The notes: a model not told the origin generated them from the letters alone. A DNA stretch of 64,000 nt from Proteiniborus sp. DW1 (GCF_900095305.1 NZ_FMDO01000007.1:124001-188000); one strand, 5' to 3'. Shown: positions 37,570-47,009, numbered from the stretch's first letter. A program made the numbers and translations.

Positions 37570-38463
37570 ATGGAAATAAAAATTCAAAACCTAAGTAAGA
37601 ATTATAAAAATATAAAGGCTTTAGATAATATTAACTTAACCATTAGTACACCAGCCATGATAGGACTTGTAGGCCCAAATGGGGCTGGTAAAAGTACGCT
37701 TATGAAAATTTTAGTGGGCCAGCTTATGGCTACAGAAGGAGATGTAATCGTAGATGGAGTTTCACTGAGTAAAAGAGAAAAGTATTTAAAAGAAAGGCTA
37801 GGATATTTACCTCAGGATTTTGGTTTATATGAAGAATTAAAAGTAGAAGAGTATTTAGAGTATATAGCTGCCCTGAAAGGAATAAAGCAAAATAAGAAGG
37901 ATGAAATAGAAAGAGTATTAGGAATGGCTAATTTAAAAGGAATGAGAAAGCTTAAGATAAAAACACTTTCAGGAGGACAAAAGCAAAGAGTTGGAATTGC
38001 TCAAGCAATGCTTAATAATCCTGAATTGCTTATAGTTGATGAACCAACTGTAGGGCTTGACCCTGAGGAGAGAATTAAATTTAGAAACCTTTTTTCTGAA
38101 GACTCAATTAATAAAATAGTTATATTATCTACTCATATTATCGAAGATGTAGAGTCTATATGCAACTTAATTATTGTTATAAATAAAGGAAGAATACTCT
38201 TCACAGGAGAGCCTAGTGAATTAGTTAGAAAAGCTATAGGTCATGTGGGAGCTATAGAGATAGGGAATGCTGATAAGGAAAAGTTTCTTGAAAAAGAACT
38301 ACAGGGAGAGTTTAAGATTACATCTACAGTTATAACTCCTAATGGTACTAAATATAGAGTTGTATCAGAAAACCTGTCTCCATACTTTGAAGAAGTAGTT
38401 CCAACACTGGAGGATGCATATATTTACTGTATGTTGGAGGCTGATGAATATGTCCTTGCTTAA
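37570..38463 (+). CDS. ABC transporter ATPase of a drug/peptide exporter type
   Basis: The 297-residue ATPase belongs to the CcmA-like group that works with ABC-2 permeases. Walker A is GPNGAGKST near residue 38, the signature [13 protein letters not shown] near 135 and Walker B LLIVDEPTVGLDPEE near 154. The C-terminal extension of about 80 residues is typical of this group. ATG 37570 follows GGGAGGAG. Its end overlaps the next gene by 14 bases, so it almost certainly energises the peptidase-fused permease and the permease that follow. Confidence 0.92.
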   Translation: MEIKIQNLSKNYKNIKALDNINLTISTPAMIGLVGPNGAGKSTLMKILVGQLMATEGDVIVDGVSLSKREKYLKERLGYLPQDFGLYEELKVEEYLEYIAALKGIKQNKKDEIERVLGMANLKGMRKLKIKTLSGGQKQRVGIAQAMLNNPELLIVDEPTVGLDPEERIKFRNLFSEDSINKIVILSTHIIEDVESICNLIIVINKGRILFTGEPSELVRKAIGHVGAIEIGNADKEKFLEKELQGEFKITSTVITPNGTKYRVVSENLSPYFEEVVPTLEDAYIYCMLEADEYVLA

Positions 38464-40609
38464 AAATGAAATTAAATTTATGCTTAAATCTAAATCGACC
38501 ATGCTTTTGATTATTGTAGCTTGCATTGCTATGACTATAGGCATCAACTCAGTAAATATGTCTAATGACTTTGATTTGTTCTATATAAGAAGAGCATCTT
38601 CAACTGTTTCTTTTGGTTCTGCTAAGTTTGGAGCTTCAATATGCTCTATGCTTTTTGGCTTGTTTACTGTAATGACCTTAGACAAAGATAAAAGAAAAAG
38701 AAGTAAAGCTATCGTAGAGTCCAGTCAAAGCTATTATAAATTAGTAATAATTCGTATTTTATCTATAGTCTCTTGTGAGCTGTTAGTTACATTACTTGGA
38801 ATGGTAGTTGTTATGACTATACAAATATTTTTGTTTGAATTATCTATTGATATTTCATGTTATTTATTTAATTATTTTGCATTATTTTTTCCATCACTTT
38901 TGATTTCTACACTACTAATAACTGGTCTATATCTTTTGACAGATAGCTTAGACATTAGTTTTATAACCTTAGGAATAATTTTCATTAAGAGCCTAACCTC
39001 AAATAACTATCTATTTACTTGGGTGCAGTCCAATATTGATATTATTTCTGACTTTGTAGGCATCCAGCCTGTAGGAAATACAATTCTTTATAATAGGCTA
39101 CTATGGCTCTTAATTTGCATATCAATATTCTGTCTAGGGTTACTATTTAAAAGAAGGTATGAGCTTAATTTACTAGACTCATTTTCAATAAATATGAAAA
39201 ACAAAGGCCTAATACTAGTATTAGTTGTTGCATTGTTAGGAAGTGGTTTTGCTTATGTGAAAGAGCCTTATACTATGGATTTATCTAGAAGTTTTGAGGT
39301 TGTCATTGATGAAGATATTTTTCTAGCTAGTCTTAGCCCTAGGGTTATTTTCAATAATGAAAAAGGGGAAATGAAGGGTGAAGTTACATATGGTTTCGCA
39401 AATAAAGGGGCTACTCACATTAAGTTCAATACTAATGAAGGACTGAAAATTAATTCCATAAATGTAAACGGAAATGAAATAGAGTATACAGTTAAGAAAG
39501 GAAATATCATTGAGATACCTATACCAAATGAAAAAATAATAGAAATAACAATTTCTTATGAAGGAAAAATTAAAACCCATAAAAATAGTGTAGGCAGAGG
39601 TATGCCAGGATATATTTCTAAAGACAGCATTTATTTGCTTGAAAACTCTAATTGGATTTTTAGACCTTTAGTCAAAAATGAGGATTCTATAAGAATTTCA
39701 GGATACTATATTGCACCAGAATATTTGACAATGGTGGTGCCAGGTGTACTCACTGGTACTGAAACAAAAGAGAAAATGAAAAAGTGGATGTTCGAGTATG
39801 AATCTCACACAGCAGATATTGGAGCATTTGCAGGAAAATATAATAAAGCCCAGATAGACTTTGGAAACATGGATGTAGAATTTTACTATTCCCCTAGACA
39901 TGAAAAGTATGTGAAAGCTATGAGGATAGAGGAGTATATAAAGGATATCATGAAATATTATACTGAAAACATTGGGGAGTATTATTCTGAGGTATACCCC
40001 CTAAAGATTGTAGAGGTTGCCTTATATAAACGAGGAGGGCATTCTTCAGAGAATGTTATAACTATTTCTGAAAACATGCTAAATCGTGATGAAAGCATGT
40101 ATTCAATAATAGATGATGATGGCACTCAATATATTAAGAAAGATACTTTTATACAAGATATAAGTGTTATAGCCCATGAGATGGCACATCAATGGTGGGG
40201 TACAGGGGTCAATGTAGTAGAGAGTAGTCCATGGTCTAGCGAGGGGCTAGCCCAATATACTTCATACAAGTATATACAGGATGAATTTGGAGATATGGAA
40301 TCTCAGCTGTTCTTAAGCAGGTGGGAGAGTCGTGTAAGAGAGTTGAAAAATTACTACTATATAAATAACACTGAAATGCTAGATAAGGTGAATGAGAAAT
40401 ATCGAGAATCATTAGAGATGGAAAAGCTCCAGAGTGAGCTATACTATTTAATGCCTATAAAGCTATTAAGGGGAGAAGAAGCTATAGGGGAAGAAGAATT
40501 TTTAAAGAGATTAAGAAGTGTATATAGAAATCATTTGTTGAAGGATTTAACATATGATGAATTCTTAAAAGAGATGAGTCTTTCAGAGGAGGTTTTGAAA
40601 GTTGACTAA
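38450..40609 (+). CDS. ABC-2 type permease fused to an M1-family metallopeptidase domain
   Basis: This 719-residue protein combines a membrane domain and a peptidase. The first 280 residues hold about six to seven membrane helices of the ABC-2 permease type. After a beta-rich linker the C-terminal half carries the zinc site IAHEMAHQWWG (His576, Glu577, His580) and the third ligand in SSEGLAQY (Glu598), as in M1 aminopeptidases. The spacing after HExxH is 17 residues, while classical M1 enzymes have 18. The peptidase should lie on one face of the membrane next to the transport channel. ATG 38450 has a TTGGAGG ribosome binding site. Confidence 0.88.
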   Translation: MSLLKNEIKFMLKSKSTMLLIIVACIAMTIGINSVNMSNDFDLFYIRRASSTVSFGSAKFGASICSMLFGLFTVMTLDKDKRKRSKAIVESSQSYYKLVIIRILSIVSCELLVTLLGMVVVMTIQIFLFELSIDISCYLFNYFALFFPSLLISTLLITGLYLLTDSLDISFITLGIIFIKSLTSNNYLFTWVQSNIDIISDFVGIQPVGNTILYNRLLWLLICISIFCLGLLFKRRYELNLLDSFSINMKNKGLILVLVVALLGSGFAYVKEPYTMDLSRSFEVVIDEDIFLASLSPRVIFNNEKGEMKGEVTYGFANKGATHIKFNTNEGLKINSINVNGNEIEYTVKKGNIIEIPIPNEKIIEITISYEGKIKTHKNSVGRGMPGYISKDSIYLLENSNWIFRPLVKNEDSIRISGYYIAPEYLTMVVPGVLTGTETKEKMKKWMFEYESHTADIGAFAGKYNKAQIDFGNMDVEFYYSPRHEKYVKAMRIEEYIKDIMKYYTENIGEYYSEVYPLKIVEVALYKRGGHSSENVITISENMLNRDESMYSIIDDDGTQYIKKDTFIQDISVIAHEMAHQWWGTGVNVVESSPWSSEGLAQYTSYKYIQDEFGDMESQLFLSRWESRVRELKNYYYINNTEMLDKVNEKYRESLEMEKLQSELYYLMPIKLLRGEEAIGEEEFLKRLRSVYRNHLLKDLTYDEFLKEMSLSEEVLKVD

Positions 40610-41345
40610 TATTACCTTGCTTAGATATGAAATTAGGAGGATTATTTTATCGAAAAAGTACTTTTACATGATTCTTCTAACTATAGGCTTAACCTATGAT
40701 TCACTAACTAGATTAGTGACAGGAGGATACTATGGCACTGCTCCATTTTCAGAATGGACCTATACATTTTTTATTCAATTAGTTTCACCCTTAGTAATAA
40801 GTGTTATTATATTTATGATGACTAATATATTTAACGAAAAGGAGCTAAGAGCTAGAAAGATAATATTCTCTACACCAATTTCTCAAGCTAGATATTACAT
40901 GCTGAAAATTTTTACTATAGTCATTGCCTTTGTATTGATAGGACTAGTACCTATAATTATGAGTTTTATATACTATAAAGTCTTATTTAATTATGTTGGC
41001 TTTACTAGTTATGTAAAGCTTATATTATGGTTTCTTATTCCTAGTTTTGTATTTATCTTGGGACTTAGTATGGCTTTAGGAAAAATCAATATAAAATTCT
41101 TATATGGCTTGATTCCTATTACATTTTTATTAGGTACTATAGATACACTAGATATTCTTCCAAGGTGGCTAGATATTTTTGGTGCACATTATTTCAAAAT
41201 ACGTACCTATGCAGAGCTCCTAGGAAGAGAAAGTCAGGTTGTACCATTTGAGTTATCAAGTGTCTTTATATGTTCTAGACTTATATTCATGCTTATAGGG
41301 CTTATTCTATTAGGATTTACATGTATGAAGACTGTAAAAGAATAG
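40602..41345 (+). CDS. ABC transporter permease subunit
   Basis: The 247-residue protein is hydrophobic with about six predicted membrane helices and a loop reading FNEKELRARKIIFSTPIS near residue 72, which suits an ABC-2 permease. It starts with TTG inside the end of the peptidase-permease gene (8-base overlap) after a GAGGAGG ribosome binding site. It probably pairs with the fused permease and the ATPase upstream to form a three-gene exporter. Confidence 0.78.
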   Translation: MTNITLLRYEIRRIILSKKYFYMILLTIGLTYDSLTRLVTGGYYGTAPFSEWTYTFFIQLVSPLVISVIIFMMTNIFNEKELRARKIIFSTPISQARYYMLKIFTIVIAFVLIGLVPIIMSFIYYKVLFNYVGFTSYVKLILWFLIPSFVFILGLSMALGKINIKFLYGLIPITFLLGTIDTLDILPRWLDIFGAHYFKIRTYAELLGRESQVVPFELSSVFICSRLIFMLIGLILLGFTCMKTVKE

Positions 41346-41397
41346 GCAGTTTGATTTCTATACTATTAGAACATATAAAGGTACAGGGGGTGAAAGA

Positions 41398-41910
41398 GTG
41401 GATGAACAGCTACAACTATTAAGAGATGGGGATGAAAGTACATTTGAAGAGTTTGTGGTAAAGTACAGAAAAGAAGCTGTTAATTTTGCATGGAATATAC
41501 TTAAGGATTATTATATAGCAGAAGATATTGTGCAGGATAGCTTCGCTACATTTTATGTATACAGAGATAGGTTGAAAAGCTATAGTACTTTAAAGTCTTA
41601 TCTGTTTTCAATTATACATAATAAATCTGTTGATTATATTAGAAAGAACAATAAAAGAGCTTTTAAGGATTATGAAGCTGCTTCCACTATTTCTCCGGAA
41701 GAAATTATTATAGACAGAGAAAAGAAACAGAAATTCATAAGAAGCTTTAACAAATTAGATGAAAATCAAAAAAATGTACTTTATTTGTATGCATTTCAGC
41801 AAATGACATATAAAGAGATTGCAGAGGTACTGGATATGAGTTTAGCAAAGGTGAAGATTACTATTTTTAGAGCAAGAAAAGAATTAAAAGCCTCATATGC
41901 TGAAAAATAA
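41398..41910 (+). CDS. ECF-type RNA polymerase sigma factor
   Basis: This 170-residue protein has the two regions of extracytoplasmic-function sigma factors. Region 2 contains AEDIVQDSFATFYVYRDRL near residue 41 and SYLFSIIHNKSVDYIRK near residue 62. Region 4 contains LYAFQQMTYKEIAEVLDMS and then VKITIFRARKELK near residue 140. It starts with GTG after GGGGGTG. It sits between two ABC exporter modules and upstream of a small membrane protein, so it probably controls these transporter genes in response to an envelope signal. Confidence 0.9.
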   Translation: MDEQLQLLRDGDESTFEEFVVKYRKEAVNFAWNILKDYYIAEDIVQDSFATFYVYRDRLKSYSTLKSYLFSIIHNKSVDYIRKNNKRAFKDYEAASTISPEEIIIDREKKQKFIRSFNKLDENQKNVLYLYAFQQMTYKEIAEVLDMSLAKVKITIFRARKELKASYAEK

Positions 41911-41929
41911 ATTGATTGGAGGTTAATCT

Positions 41930-42235
41930 ATGGAATCTGGTGAGAATACTCGTCAATATCTAGATGAAATATGGAAAAAGGTTAGGGTACAGGAATATGA
42001 CAGATACCAGCTAGAAAAGGCAGAGGAAAACAAGAAGATTTTAAGAAAAATGGAGATAAAGTTATCCTGCTTGGTGTTTGGATGCTTGGGCTTTATGAGT
42101 TTAATACTATATTTTATACTTGGATTCAGTATGGAATGGCTAGTTATGTGTATACCAGCATTTTTAATTGGAGTTCAGTTTTTTGAGTATCTGAGCTTTA
42201 TTTTAGCTAAAAGGAGGATTTATTTTGAAAATTGA
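41930..42235 (+). CDS. Small membrane protein, possible anti-sigma factor
   Basis: This 101-residue protein has a charged N-terminal half of about 50 residues (cytoplasmic by charge) and two membrane helices, LSCLVFGCLGFMSLILYFIL and MEWLVMCIPAFLIGVQFF. It has no zinc-finger anti-sigma motif. Its place directly after the ECF sigma gene and its layout suggest a membrane-bound partner that holds the sigma factor inactive. This is inferred from context only. It overlaps the next gene by 11 bases. Confidence 0.6.
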   Translation: MESGENTRQYLDEIWKKVRVQEYDRYQLEKAEENKKILRKMEIKLSCLVFGCLGFMSLILYFILGFSMEWLVMCIPAFLIGVQFFEYLSFILAKRRIYFEN

Positions 42236-43103
42236 GGTTAGAGAATTGACAAAAGACTATGGTTCTTTTAGAGCTTTAGATAAAATAAATCTTACATTTG
42301 AAGAAGGAATGCATGGTCTTTTGGGACCTAATGGGGCGGGTAAGACAACCTTTATTAGGATACTATCTACACTGTTACCTAAAACATCTGGGGAAGTTTG
42401 CTACGATGGAATAAGTGTAGAAGACAAAAGAGAAATAAGAAAAATAATAGGATATCTTCCTCAAGAATTTTCATTTTACCCAGGTTTTACAGTTTATGAA
42501 ACTTTAGATTACTTTGCTTCTCTTTCAAATATAAAATTAAGCAAGAAAGAAATATTAGATAGGTTAGAAATGGTAAATCTGCAGGAGTTATGGAAGGTAA
42601 AGACAAAGACCCTTTCTGGAGGAATGAAAAGAAGGCTTGGAATTGCAGTAGCTATGGTAGGAGAACCAGAGGTATTAATAGTAGATGAGCCTACGGCAGG
42701 TCTTGACCCAGAGGAAAGAATTAGAGTAAGAAATATGCTGTCTCAGCTTGGAAAGACAAAAACTGTGCTACTGTCTACCCATATTGTTGAAGATATTGCT
42801 TTAAGTTGTAAAAGTCTATCTGTTCTTAACAAAGGAAAGCTTGTATATAACGGTACAGTAAAAGATGTAGTAAAGAATGCAGAAGGATATGTATGGAGCT
42901 TAACTGTAGGTTTTGGAGAGCATGAAGAATATATGGATAAATATAACGTTATCTCAACCGTAGTAGATGGAGATAAAGTTTATTTGAGATTGTTGTCAAA
43001 GGAAAAGCCTTCTATAAATGCATCAGGCGTTTATCCTACTCTAGAAGATGCTTATATGATCCTTATAAAGGAGGCGCAGACAGGATGTTTACCAGAATTC
43101 TAA
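42225..43103 (+). CDS. ABC transporter ATPase, second exporter
   Basis: The 292-residue ATPase is closely similar in layout to the one at 37570. Walker A is GPNGAGKTT near residue 33, the signature LSGGMKRRLGIAVAM near 129 and Walker B VLIVDEPTAGLDPEE near 149. It starts with TTG after a perfect AAGGAGG and overlaps the permease gene downstream by 19 bases. It should energise the two membrane proteins that follow. The two ATPases probably arose by duplication of an exporter module. Confidence 0.92.
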   Translation: MKIEVRELTKDYGSFRALDKINLTFEEGMHGLLGPNGAGKTTFIRILSTLLPKTSGEVCYDGISVEDKREIRKIIGYLPQEFSFYPGFTVYETLDYFASLSNIKLSKKEILDRLEMVNLQELWKVKTKTLSGGMKRRLGIAVAMVGEPEVLIVDEPTAGLDPEERIRVRNMLSQLGKTKTVLLSTHIVEDIALSCKSLSVLNKGKLVYNGTVKDVVKNAEGYVWSLTVGFGEHEEYMDKYNVISTVVDGDKVYLRLLSKEKPSINASGVYPTLEDAYMILIKEAQTGCLPEF

Positions 43104-44251
43104 GAAATGAAATAAAAGAAAAGTTCAAAAGCTTAAGTATATTGATTTTGTTAATATCTTTATTTCTATTCTACTACACTCAGTTTATAGGAGACATCAA
43201 TAGAGATGGTATCAAGCCTATTCCTCCTAGAGCTGATTTCAGTACCGATGATTCTGGTGAAGGATACGAATACACTCCAGGAGTTACCTTAGAAGATTTT
43301 ATAAAATTTACGTATGAGACTATGAAATCTGATTATGCCTCAGGAGAGACCTTGAAGATTAAAGGAATAAATAGGTCTTATGAAAAGTTAAATGAAGAGC
43401 AAAGGCAGTTTTTAGCTTCAGCAATAATAGAGATGGAAAATACAATATTTGAATATAGTTACCAATACGAAGCTTTTGTAGAAAAAATAGATAAAGCTCT
43501 AGGTGGAAACACAGTGTATAACGAAGAAAGTGGCTTTTACCATATTATCCGTAATAGAACCTATAATGATGATATGAAAAAATATAATTCAATACTAGAG
43601 GAAGATAAGATAACTAATGCTTATGCAAGGCTTTTTGCAGACTATATAGGAATTAGTATAGGATTTTTTACTGTATTTGTGACTGCTTTTACTCTCGTTA
43701 AGGATAAAAGATACAGTGTAAGTGAACTCATATATACAACTGAGATCTCATCATATAAGTACATATTGGGCAAATATTTGGGAGATATACTAGTAACAGC
43801 CTTTATAGTCCTTTTAACAGCAGGCCATGCAACATGGGTATTTCATCACTTTTCAAAGATAACAGGAGATTCTATTTCCTATTTAGCATTTTTTAAATAT
43901 TCAATATTATGGATTTTTCCTACTATTATGTTTGTAACATCTCTAAGCTATGTGCTTCAGCTTATATTTAATAATGGAATAGTACCTATTATAGTTCAGT
44001 TTTTCTATTGGAGGTATAGCATGACTCCATTAGTTTCTACAGAGGTTCAGCCTTTAAAATATTATATAAGGTTTAATAGAATCGTCCCTTACTCAGAGCT
44101 TAAGCCCTTCATTGCCAATATAAACTTAAATAGAATATTGATTACTGTGTTTTCCGTAGGGTTATTGCTTTTAGCTATTAAACTATGGGATAGAAAGAGA
44201 GGGGACATAAATAATGGATTTAGCTTTAGAAAAAAAGGTGTTTTACAATAA
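43085..44251 (+). CDS. ABC-2 type permease
   Basis: The 388-residue protein starts with a membrane helix (SILILLISLFLFYYTQF), continues with an external domain of about 150 residues that contains no recognised motif, and then has five to six helices from about residue 190 on. This layout (helix, large outside loop, five helices) is typical of ABC-2 permeases of the NatB/YhaP kind. It overlaps the ATPase gene by 19 bases and the next membrane gene by 38 bases, so the three are translated together. Confidence 0.82.
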   Translation: MFTRILRNEIKEKFKSLSILILLISLFLFYYTQFIGDINRDGIKPIPPRADFSTDDSGEGYEYTPGVTLEDFIKFTYETMKSDYASGETLKIKGINRSYEKLNEEQRQFLASAIIEMENTIFEYSYQYEAFVEKIDKALGGNTVYNEESGFYHIIRNRTYNDDMKKYNSILEEDKITNAYARLFADYIGISIGFFTVFVTAFTLVKDKRYSVSELIYTTEISSYKYILGKYLGDILVTAFIVLLTAGHATWVFHHFSKITGDSISYLAFFKYSILWIFPTIMFVTSLSYVLQLIFNNGIVPIIVQFFYWRYSMTPLVSTEVQPLKYYIRFNRIVPYSELKPFIANINLNRILITVFSVGLLLLAIKLWDRKRGDINNGFSFRKKGVLQ

Positions 44252-44840
44252 TATAAAAATAGTGTCGTTTAAGGTTATGGTTTTAGCTTTAGTGTATATA
44301 GGAGCTATCTATTTGATGATTAATAAAAGCAGGTTATCGGAAGATACATTGACTTTTATTGGAGACCAACTTTTTTCTCCTCTTGGAATAATTATGTTTG
44401 TTAGGGCATCATTGTATGAACGAGAATATAGGGTCAGTGAAATGGTTTATTCAAGAGTATATCCATATTGGAGGAATATTTTATATAGGATAATAATTAT
44501 TTCAGTTCAGTTATTTGTGATATTATCCATAGCATTTGTTCCATTGAAGATTTTTCGAGTGGATTTTAACTTAGTCAATATTCTGTTAGGAAGCTTTGTC
44601 ACCTCTTTCTTTCTAGGCATGATTGGAATGGTTTCAGGATATATAACTAATGAAGTATCTGTTGGAACCTTGACACCGTTTTTATACTATTTTTTCGAAA
44701 TGTTTTCAAAAGGTAAATATACAAAAGACTACTATCTATTTGGAATGACTATAGGAAACTATGTGAGTAAAATAAGGCTATTTTTTATAGCCATAGTCCT
44801 TGTGCTATTGGTCTTGATAGTGATAAAAAGACGGGTATAG
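44214..44840 (+). CDS. Small ABC transporter membrane protein
   Basis: This 208-residue protein has about six membrane helices and a cytoplasmic-type loop RASLYEREYRVSEMVYSR near residue 63. That loop resembles the one in the permease at 40602. It is probably the second permease half of this exporter. It starts within the previous gene behind AGAGGGGAC. It is the last gene of the cluster and is followed by a terminator at 44956. Confidence 0.72.
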   Translation: MDLALEKKVFYNNIKIVSFKVMVLALVYIGAIYLMINKSRLSEDTLTFIGDQLFSPLGIIMFVRASLYEREYRVSEMVYSRVYPYWRNILYRIIIISVQLFVILSIAFVPLKIFRVDFNLVNILLGSFVTSFFLGMIGMVSGYITNEVSVGTLTPFLYYFFEMFSKGKYTKDYYLFGMTIGNYVSKIRLFFIAIVLVLLVLIVIKRRV

Positions 44841-44955
44841 ATGGATTTAAGTCAGGCTTGAATCATTTACCACGTTTTATGATAATATTTTATAAGTTTT
44901 TTTGATGTAACAGTGGTTGAATGTATAATAGAATAGTGTGAGGATTAAGAGCCGA

Positions 44956-44997
44956 GCCAGTTTGGGTAAAAAGTTATTAGCCTGACTGGCCTTTTTC
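44956..44997 (+). terminator. Terminator of the ABC exporter cluster
   Basis: GCCAGT...GG and CC...ACTGGC form an imperfect stem with a loop of about 15 bases, followed by CTTTTTC. Confidence 0.6.
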
Positions 44998-45067
44998 GAT
45001 TTGACAAACAAATAAGTTATGCAAATCTTATGTCGAATTCTGTTGCAAAGTTGGATAATTACAAAAG

Positions 45068-45096
45068 TTGACAAGGTTTCTCAGGTGAAGTATAAT
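45068..45096 (+). promoter_or_regulatory. Full-consensus sigma-A promoter in front of gene debris
   Basis: TTGACA (45068-45073) and TATAAT (45091-45096) are exactly 17 bases apart. It now reads into broken coding sequence and then the patatin gene. Confidence 0.75.
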
Positions 45097-45165
45097 AACA
45101 AATAGTTAGCTAAATGGAAAAGTTAACCATAATTTTTATTAAGTCTTCTATTTACGTTGGTATGA

Positions 45166-45387
45166 AATCTACATGAACATATAAAGGAAAGGACATACCT
45201 TTTATATCAGATTTTAAAAATTATTAAAAGAACACAAGGAGCGACAGGTTTAAACTTAAGTAATGAAAGGCAGCAGATAAAGGTGTTCACCACAAATCAG
45301 CTAATATTTATAAATACCATAGTAGTAATGCTATTTGTCATAAGCTTCTTAAATATAATCAATACTGTAGATTACAGTAAACGCTGA
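45166..45387 (+). pseudogene. Decayed membrane-protein fragment
   Basis: An open stretch without a start codon reads NLHEHIKERTYLLYQ and later TNQLIFINTIVVMLFVISFL followed by NIINTV, then a stop at 45385. The hydrophobic segment with NIINTV is similar to a helix of FtsX-type permeases, or it may be the membrane anchor of the fragment that follows in another frame. It is a remnant in either case. Confidence 0.4.
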
Positions 45388-45823
45388 CTTTTTCAGTCTA
45401 TATGATAACGGTGAAACCTATAGTCATGATGAACATAGTCATAGTGATAATTATTTTGCAGAAGACGATAAAGTTCTAGAAGTTTTTGAAAACTTGAAAA
45501 AAGAACTAAATTTTAACGAATATAAATTTGTCAAAGTAGATAATGGGGTGATTTTTGTTTATAACAATGAGAAAGAATTCAATGATTATGCTAATTTTAA
45601 AGAAGTCTTACCTGAATTAAATGCTGTTCCAGAAGAGATCCAGGGCTACAAGTTTAACCATGCTTTAGTAGTGTTACAGCCCACAATATCCCACGATGAT
45701 AGTGAAGTAAATATAGATAAAGTATATTATTATGATAATTTGTCTATTTTAAGAATATTTGTGTGGAGGTGGATGTATGCTTGGACTTGTCTTAGAAGGT
45801 GGCGGAGCCAAGGGTTCTTATGA
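45388..45823 (+). pseudogene. Frame-shifted remnant of an exported acidic protein
   Basis: A second frame is open from about 45380 and reads DFFSLYDNGETYSHDEHSHS, then LEVFENLKKELNFNEYKFVK. It has no start codon at its natural beginning; the first ATG-type codon comes late. Its 3' end runs out of protein-like sequence into the patatin ribosome binding site. Joined to the helix in the previous fragment by one frameshift it would make an anchored extracytoplasmic protein. Function unknown. Confidence 0.4.
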
Positions 45824-46973
45824 AATAGGAGCCTGTATGGCTTTAAGGGAATTAGGCATAGAGATAGATGGAGTAGTAGGCACTTCTATTGGAGCCATAA
45901 ATGGAGCTATGATTGTGCAGGGAGATCTAGAAAAAGCTTATGAGATGTGGCATAACATTTCTCCCTCAGATGTTCTTGATGTAAACGATAGCGACTTTAA
46001 AAAATTAATGAACATGGATATTAGAACAAGGGATATACCTAGATATGTAAGAGAATTAATAAATATTATAAAAAATAAAGGATTTGACACACAAAATATA
46101 AGAAATCTCTTAGAAGCCAATATAGACGAAAAAAAAATTAGAGAATCTAAAATGGACTATGGAATAGTGACTGTATCTCTAACAGATAAAAAACCAATGG
46201 AACTTTTTAAGGAAGATATTCCTGAGGGGAAGTTAACAGACTATATAATGGCTAGTGCATACCATCCTACCTTTAAACGTGAAAAGGTAGATGGAAAGCT
46301 TTTTTTAGACGGAGCTTTTCATGATAATTTACCTATTAGACTTTTATACGAAAAGGGCTATAGAAATATTATTGCAATCAGGCTTTATGCCATAGGCAGA
46401 GTAAGAAAGGTAAAGGAAAAGGATTTAGAAATAACCTACATAGAGCCTTCAGAAAAGCTTTGCCATACATTAGACTTTACTAATAGGGGTGCAAGAAGAA
46501 ATTTAAAGCTTGGATACTACGACACCTTAAAGATATTTAAAAATTTAAAAGGAAAAAAATATTACATAGAGCCAAAAAATAATGAAGAGTTTTTCTTAAA
46601 TTATCTCTTGAATATAGATGAAAAAAAGGTATTAAAGATAGGGAATATACTAGGGATAGAAAATATTCCATACAGAAGGATGCTATTGGAGTTTATCATT
46701 CCTAGGCTAATAGAGCTTTTAAAGCTAGACAAAGACGTAGGATATGAAGAGCTGGTAATTGCATTAGTTGAGGAAATAGCTAAAAAATGCGAGCTTGAGA
46801 AGTTTGAAATTTACAGCTATGACGAATTTTATGCTAAGGTAATGGAGAACTATGAAAAATATAAGAGAAGACCTAAGAATAGGATTCCAAGGTTTATAAA
46901 ACAAAATGAGATTTTGTCAAAGGTCGCCAAAGAACCTATAATTGATGAAATAGTTTTTGAAATATTTAGATGA
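45777..46973 (+). CDS. Patatin-like phospholipase
   Basis: This 398-residue protein belongs to the bacterial patatin group of lipid acyl hydrolases. The oxyanion-hole loop LEGGGAKGSYEIG is at residues 6-18, the nucleophile elbow GTSIGA has Ser37, and the acidic partner is in the DGAFHDNLP segment near residue 180. Both dyad residues are present. ATG 45777 is chosen for its GTGGAGGTG ribosome binding site; the ATG-like start at 45759 lies upstream of it. The C-terminal half is charged and helical, without a recognised domain. A terminator follows. Confidence 0.9.
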   Translation: MLGLVLEGGGAKGSYEIGACMALRELGIEIDGVVGTSIGAINGAMIVQGDLEKAYEMWHNISPSDVLDVNDSDFKKLMNMDIRTRDIPRYVRELINIIKNKGFDTQNIRNLLEANIDEKKIRESKMDYGIVTVSLTDKKPMELFKEDIPEGKLTDYIMASAYHPTFKREKVDGKLFLDGAFHDNLPIRLLYEKGYRNIIAIRLYAIGRVRKVKEKDLEITYIEPSEKLCHTLDFTNRGARRNLKLGYYDTLKIFKNLKGKKYYIEPKNNEEFFLNYLLNIDEKKVLKIGNILGIENIPYRRMLLEFIIPRLIELLKLDKDVGYEELVIALVEEIAKKCELEKFEIYSYDEFYAKVMENYEKYKRRPKNRIPRFIKQNEILSKVAKEPIIDEIVFEIFR

Positions 46974-46981
46974 TTATTTTT

Positions 46982-47009
46982 AAAACTCAGTCATTATGAC
47001 TGAGTTTTT
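46982..47009 (+). terminator. Terminator of the patatin gene
   Basis: AAAACTCAGTCA and TGACTGAGTTTT pair perfectly around a three-base loop and run into T residues. Confidence 0.88.

Noticed and set aside
44877-45074. 65-codon minus-strand frame after the ABC cluster
   Set aside because: It runs across the terminator hairpin and has no ribosome binding site or recognisable product.
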